From Oceanipulchritudo coccoides (GTDB lineage: Bacteria; Verrucomicrobiota; Verrucomicrobiia; Opitutales; Oceanipulchritudinaceae), in contig NZ_JAAGNX010000001.1 in assembly GCF_010500615.1 (NCBI RefSeq), positions 1,397,500-1,461,499 of the forward strand: a DNA stretch of 64,000 nt, read 5' to 3'. Below the pieces are notes generated by a model, which was given only the letters and a program-made list of their open reading frames with translations, was not told the DNA's origin and searched no databases. The translations under genes were made by a program, and so were the position numbers. This document shows positions 60,342 through 64,000 of the stretch, piece by piece (positions within the stretch are counted from its first letter, which is position 1; each line of letters opens with the position of its first letter).

Positions 60342-62375
60342 CTAATACTCGGCCGACAAGCGCAGGAAGAAAAAGCGGCCCGGTTCATTGACAATAACTG
60401 AACTGGAGAAGGGATCCCGCAGGTGTGAATTGGCGACTGCGTAGGTTTCGTCCAAGAGGTTGTCGACTCCCCCGCTGAGCGTGATGTGCGAATTCAGGTT
60501 CCAATGGGCTGCGAGATTGATCACCCATGAGGAATCAATGGGTTGCTCATTCAGGTCGGTATCGATCCGGCTCAAGTCATCCTGAAACTGGGCCGAGCAC
60601 CTGACCGCGACCGACTCGCCCTTCCATGTCAGCGAGAAGACCGCTTTCAATGGCGGAACTTCGGCAAGGTTTTTGTTGGACGAGCCCGGTAACGATGAGG
60701 ACTTGACTCCCTCCTGCCAGGCGATCGCGGAGCGGAAATTCCAGCGGTCCGCGAGTTGGTAGGAAAGGTCGAGCGAAGTCCCGTAGAGGCGCGCATCAAT
60801 GTTCTCGTAGGTGGTCGCTTTTGTATTGGTGGTTTGGATACTTCCGAGGTAAATGTAATCGCCCAGCCATGAATGAAAAACGGACACCGAGGTGGAGAAT
60901 CCATTTACCTGAAAACGCCCGCCCACCTGGATTTCCGTGTTTTGCACAGGTTTCAAATCCGGGTTACCCACCCAATCCGGCTTGCCGGTTGGACGGTTCA
61001 GGTTCAGGTAACGCTCCTGTGGGTCGGGAAGGCGCTCCCCATGGCCCAGGCCAAGAAAGAGCGAGCGATTCTGGTCAAGATCATAACTGGTCAGGACATA
61101 GGCTGAGGCGAGCAAGTCATCCGTCTTGTTGGTCGAAGTGCCCCGAAGTGCCTGCACGAATGAAATATCGTCCTGTGCGCGTGATCGCGTGTAATCAACC
61201 CGGGCGCCCAATTCATATTTCCATGCCTCCACTGCCCGCTCCATGACCGCCCATGCGCCTGCGCTGCGGCCACTCACATCCGGGAGCATGTCATTTTCCA
61301 TCATCATGATCTGGTTGGCGGCATCCCATTGGCGCTCCATGAGGTCCAATCCATAACTCAAGACGCCTGCATCGAGCTCCTTGCGCCCTTCCAGCATGAG
61401 CCCGAAATAACCCGTCTTGCTCTCGGTCCGCATCATGTATCCGCGCTCCGCAAAAGCCGGATTCATGAGAGCGCTCTTCCGGAATGTATCCCGCATGTCG
61501 TGATCCACCGTGCTGACCGCCACACTCACACTGAGCGAGTCGGCAATACCGGACTCCATCGGCATCTTGAACGAAATCCCACCGCGATTCAGGGTGTCCG
61601 TCAGGGCATCCATTTTCAGGCCCGGGTACAGGACATCCTGCGCATCCTGCAAGGCGTAATTAAACGCGATGACCTTTCCGCCGGACAAATTGACGGACAG
61701 CTTGGTCTCAAGATTAATCACCTTGAAGGCCTGACCTGTCATCCGACCATTCTGGTAATTGGTTCCCGGAAGACGGGTAAACGGGATCCCATCACCGTCC
61801 TCGAAGACATCCCCGTACTGCGTGTACAAGCCCGCCTGCAACTGGGCTTTTCCATCCTGAAGTGGCGCCCCGGCAGTGATTCCCGCAGCGCGGTACCCAA
61901 AGCTTCCCACAAATCCATAGGCCCGGGCTGAGAGACTGTCCGGGGCCGGTGTTGTCTTCACAAACACGGCCCCGCCAGTGGTCGCCCCTTGCCTGACTGA
62001 AAACGGGCCCGCCCGCACACTGATCGCCTCGATCTGTTGCGAGCTCACGTGAAATGCCGGGGGATCCATCCGGTTCGGGCAGGCACAAAAGGTCTTGGTG
62101 TTGTCCACAGTGATGAGGATGTTGTCTCGGGTCATGCCGCGCAGGACAATGTCACCCGCCAGCGGGCTTTTTCGCGAGAGCGCGATGCTCGGCATTTCCT
62201 CCGAGAGGATGGTCGCCAAGTCCAGTGGCTTAGATTCCCGGATTTGCTCGCCCGGCAGGCTGCCGTCCAGCGGAAGCAGATTCGGCGCGACAACAATGAA
62301 GGGATTCAGCTCGATCAGGTCATCGGCATGCAGGGATATTCCCACACAACAGGCTAAGAACAGTGACAAACGCAT
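60342..62375 (-). CDS. TonB-dependent receptor, probable copper receptor (OprC-like)
   Basis: This 677-residue protein has a signal peptide (about 1-17), a plug domain (about 45-150: GDIVLRGMTRDNILITVDN, AISVRAGPFSVRQGATTGG) and a barrel ending RFFFLRLSAEY. Two motifs point to copper: CPNRMDPP (C99, M103) in the plug and DHDM (H292, M294) in the barrel. The P. aeruginosa receptor OprC binds copper through CxxxM and HxM in the same order and with similar spacing. MDPP after the first motif is also typical of TonB-copper receptors. It is smaller than the xylan-locus receptor and unrelated in its first segment. Specificity is inferred from these residues. Confidence 0.85.
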   Translation of the reverse strand: MRLSLFLACCVGISLHADDLIELNPFIVVAPNLLPLDGSLPGEQIRESKPLDLATILSEEMPSIALSRKSPLAGDIVLRGMTRDNILITVDNTKTFCACPNRMDPPAFHVSSQQIEAISVRAGPFSVRQGATTGGAVFVKTTPAPDSLSARAYGFVGSFGYRAAGITAGAPLQDGKAQLQAGLYTQYGDVFEDGDGIPFTRLPGTNYQNGRMTGQAFKVINLETKLSVNLSGGKVIAFNYALQDAQDVLYPGLKMDALTDTLNRGGISFKMPMESGIADSLSVSVAVSTVDHDMRDTFRKSALMNPAFAERGYMMRTESKTGYFGLMLEGRKELDAGVLSYGLDLMERQWDAANQIMMMENDMLPDVSGRSAGAWAVMERAVEAWKYELGARVDYTRSRAQDDISFVQALRGTSTNKTDDLLASAYVLTSYDLDQNRSLFLGLGHGERLPDPQERYLNLNRPTGKPDWVGNPDLKPVQNTEIQVGGRFQVNGFSTSVSVFHSWLGDYIYLGSIQTTNTKATTYENIDARLYGTSLDLSYQLADRWNFRSAIAWQEGVKSSSLPGSSNKNLAEVPPLKAVFSLTWKGESVAVRCSAQFQDDLSRIDTDLNEQPIDSSWVINLAAHWNLNSHITLSGGVDNLLDETYAVANSHLRDPFSSSVIVNEPGRFFFLRLSAEY

Positions 62376-62521
62376 ACAAACCGTTCAGCCGCCCGGCTAC
62401 CATTCTGTCAACAGTCCGCCAACTGATATGACACAGTTTAAGGACCATTCTTTCAATTATCAGAAATGCCGATGAGAGTCGCAAGAAATGCTTATCCTAT
62501 CATTAAAGACTGTATTGCCCT

Positions 62522-63760
62522 TCAATCAATACGCTCAAACTCCAGCCAATCCACTTTCGCATTGAGCCCTTTGAGCATTATTTGAAGGGTCTGCTCACCC
62601 GCTTGCAGCCCTGTCGTGAAAAAGAGGTCTCGCTCGATCCCGCTTGGTGGATCCATCACTTCCGACGGCCCATCCGGTTCGGGGATCGGATCATAAAACT
62701 CACTTGTTACCCGGACTCTCAGGCGATAGGTTCCAGCCTCGGCGACATTGATCTGGTAATGCACCCAACCAAATCCACGTCCGGCTTTCAGCGCTGCAAA
62801 GCCGTCTTCTGAGTCCGATTCTGTCAGGACGATAGTATCGTCCTTGTAGGAATAGGCTTCCGCCTGGATTCGCCCAGGTACGGAATAATGATAGTCTGGG
62901 TCAAAGGCGGGGAAGTTTACATACAACTCACCCAGTCGGGTCAGTTGAGCTTCCCCACTTTCAAGCAGGCTCAACTTGTTCCGTGATCCGAGGTCTGCCT
63001 TGAACCAGGCGTAGCCAGCCACCTTTGGAGAGCGTTCAAGGAATTCCAAGGCCTGGATCATATAGGCATACTCAGCCTCTGCATCCGGGGCATCCCAAAA
63101 GGCAAATTCAGTCACCCAGACGGGTTGGCCATAGCGCTCATAGATCACATCCACAAAATACTTCAACTCACCGATGTTCCCGTATGGATGGATGGAAATC
63201 CCCTCGAGGCTCAAATCGCCCATGTAATAATCGTAGGCATCGAGGAACATCAGCATGGTCGTGTACGTGACCTCTGTCTGCTGGATGGGATCCCAGGCAG
63301 TAATCGAACGGTCAGCAGATGATCCCAGGGACATTTGTGGACCGATCAAGGGAACCTCGAATTCGCTCAGCGTCTCATGGACATGCGTGATCCAATCCGC
63401 TGAGATTTCAGGCGTCAGAAAGGCCTGCCCAAGCAGGTTTGGCTCATTCAGGAGAAGCACCGCGGAGGGCCTTTCGCCTCCTGCCAGTCGGGACTCCACG
63501 ATGTCCAGCTCGTATTGTCGGTCACTCCAGATCATCGGCAGAAACTCCATTTGGCCATTCACCTCGATATTGCCCTCGTCTGGACCCCAGTTATAGACCC
63601 ATGAGACCCCCTCAGCCAGGAGGGCCACCTGCTCGCTCGTCAGGTTATTCGCGCTCACCCCCCGCTTTTGGCTCCGCCATGCCGGCTCGCCTGCCAACGG
63701 CTCCATGCATATAAAGCAGGTTAGAGTCCCAAGAAAATAGAGCCTCATCCGGGTAATCAT
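62522..63760 (-). CDS. Secreted GH128-like glycoside hydrolase with CBM6-like domain
   Basis: This 412-residue protein has an N-terminal signal (about 1-25; Met-5 is also a possible start). The catalytic barrel (about 30-280) matches the Glyco_hydro_cc/GH128 pattern: KRGVSANNL, SWVYNWGP, acid/base E106 in LLLNEPNLLG, SIHPYG and nucleophile E218 in VWVTEFAFWD, with WFKAD closing. GH128 enzymes cut beta-1,3-glucan. From about 298 to the end is a CBM6-like beta-sandwich (IQAEAYSYKDDTIVL, GWVHYQINVAEAGTYRLRVRV, KVDWLEFERID). It could bind and cut laminarin-type or other beta-glucan. It is a single-gene unit, with the tRNA-like repeats upstream. Confidence 0.85.
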   Translation of the reverse strand: MITRMRLYFLGTLTCFICMEPLAGEPAWRSQKRGVSANNLTSEQVALLAEGVSWVYNWGPDEGNIEVNGQMEFLPMIWSDRQYELDIVESRLAGGERPSAVLLLNEPNLLGQAFLTPEISADWITHVHETLSEFEVPLIGPQMSLGSSADRSITAWDPIQQTEVTYTTMLMFLDAYDYYMGDLSLEGISIHPYGNIGELKYFVDVIYERYGQPVWVTEFAFWDAPDAEAEYAYMIQALEFLERSPKVAGYAWFKADLGSRNKLSLLESGEAQLTRLGELYVNFPAFDPDYHYSVPGRIQAEAYSYKDDTIVLTESDSEDGFAALKAGRGFGWVHYQINVAEAGTYRLRVRVTSEFYDPIPEPDGPSEVMDPPSGIERDLFFTTGLQAGEQTLQIMLKGLNAKVDWLEFERID

Positions 63761-63857
63761 ACTGGGAAGCCTACCACCCGGGATAATTGATTGCCAATGA
63801 ATTCCAAGTCATCCGGCACTTTCCTCCCAAAGCGATGAATTTCTTCCCAAAACACCG

Positions 63858-63887
63858 TTGACAAGCCGACTCCAAGCCCACTTATTT
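63858..63887 (+). promoter_or_regulatory. Possible promoter before the tRNA-like repeats
   Basis: TTGACA (63858-63863) is a perfect -35 box. With 17 bases between, the -10 position reads CTTATT, which is poor. The site is 51 bp upstream of the first repeat, so it could transcribe that array. Confidence 0.3.
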
Positions 63888-63908
63888 CTCGTTTTCCTCT
63901 GGAAAATT

Positions 63909-64000
63909 GCTCGGTAGCTCAGCGGTAGAGTCCCGCATAGCGGGATTAACCACTTGGTCACCGGACGTTCTTTTAACTTTTATTGCTCGGTAGCTCAGCG
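63909..64000 (+). repeat. Tandem tRNA-like repeat, 76-bp period, cut by window end
   Basis: GCTCGGTAGCTCAGCG begins at 63909 and again at 63985. The unit starts like a tRNA: an acceptor-like GCTCGGT, then a D arm GCTC-AGCGGTA-GAGT. It then has a TCCCGC-ATA-GCGGGA hairpin with too small a loop for an anticodon, and GGTCACCGGAC, whose ACCGGAC can pair back with the first seven bases with one mismatch. No T arm with TTCGA is present in the first copy. Each unit is followed by about 16 bases of T-rich spacer. It looks like degenerate or minimal tRNA copies, not a standard tRNA. Confidence 0.55.

Noticed and set aside
63909..63984. Calling the first 76-bp unit a functional tRNA
   Set aside because: It has no 7-base anticodon loop and no TTCGA T arm, so an anticodon cannot be assigned.

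Overview
The window reads as a chromosomal segment of a marine-type Verrucomicrobiota bacterium, most likely from the Opitutae/Puniceicoccales side. This is inferred from family content: two PEP-CTERM proteins ending in VPEP plus a hydrophobic helix plus YRRRR, many formylglycine sulfatases next to glycoside hydrolases, a large Opitutae-style TonB receptor, and long secreted proteins sharing an unnamed C-terminal domain that ends in F-(Y/I)-R-(L/F/V)-x-V. No transposase, integrase, phage gene or CRISPR array was seen. No stretch of more than 300 bases lacks a gene.

Bases 1-28539 form a polysaccharide utilisation locus that best fits sulfated and probably acylated xylan. It holds, in order: the 3' end of a carbohydrate-binding protein; a protein with six CBM4/9-like repeats; a secreted unknown; a CBM-CBM-GH10-sulfatase fusion; a LacI regulator; a GH43 beta-xylosidase; a TonB-dependent receptor; a sulfatase; a GPH-family sugar symporter; a sulfatase-GH10-sulfatase triple fusion; a further sulfatase with an Ig-like tail; a divergent XylR-type regulator; a PEP-CTERM protein; an alpha/beta hydrolase of the acyl-xylan esterase type; and a third GH10 enzyme. 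The inferred logic is that the CBM proteins and fusions bind and desulfate xylan while cutting it, the receptor imports oligomers, GH43 releases xylose inside the cell, the symporter imports small sugars, and LacI and XylR sense the products. The two multi-enzyme fusions are the most unusual objects here.

Bases 28600-48800 are mostly housekeeping or general-purpose genes: a DUF4097 repeat protein, an orphan CysJ flavoprotein, cyclophilin, a MenH-like hydrolase, oligoendopeptidase F, a Dus tRNA-modifying enzyme, a secreted metzincin protease, a CNNM/CorC protein followed by Lgt and a glutaredoxin-like protein, an unassigned protein with a possible kinase fold followed by a lone receiver domain, glutamate dehydrogenase, a HTH-PAS-PAS-GAF regulator with a candidate operator, a zinc-finger-like small protein, a CDF transporter and an IYD-like nitroreductase.

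Bases 48876-56325 hold a second coherent cluster: an SxtK/DUF5989-like micro-protein, a NodU/CmcH carbamoyltransferase and an SxtJ-like membrane protein on the plus strand, facing two paralogous membrane-anchored SGNH-TPR proteins that flank a GH16-like secreted protein. It may modify an envelope glycan or lipid by carbamoylation and acyl transfer or hydrolysis.

The last 8 kb contain a PEP-CTERM gene, a truncated subtilase start-to-start with a TonB-like transducer, tRNA-Asp(GTC), a VWA protein, a YccF protein, a TonB receptor carrying both halves of the OprC copper motif, a GH128-like hydrolase, and a 76-bp tandem tRNA-like repeat running off the window end.
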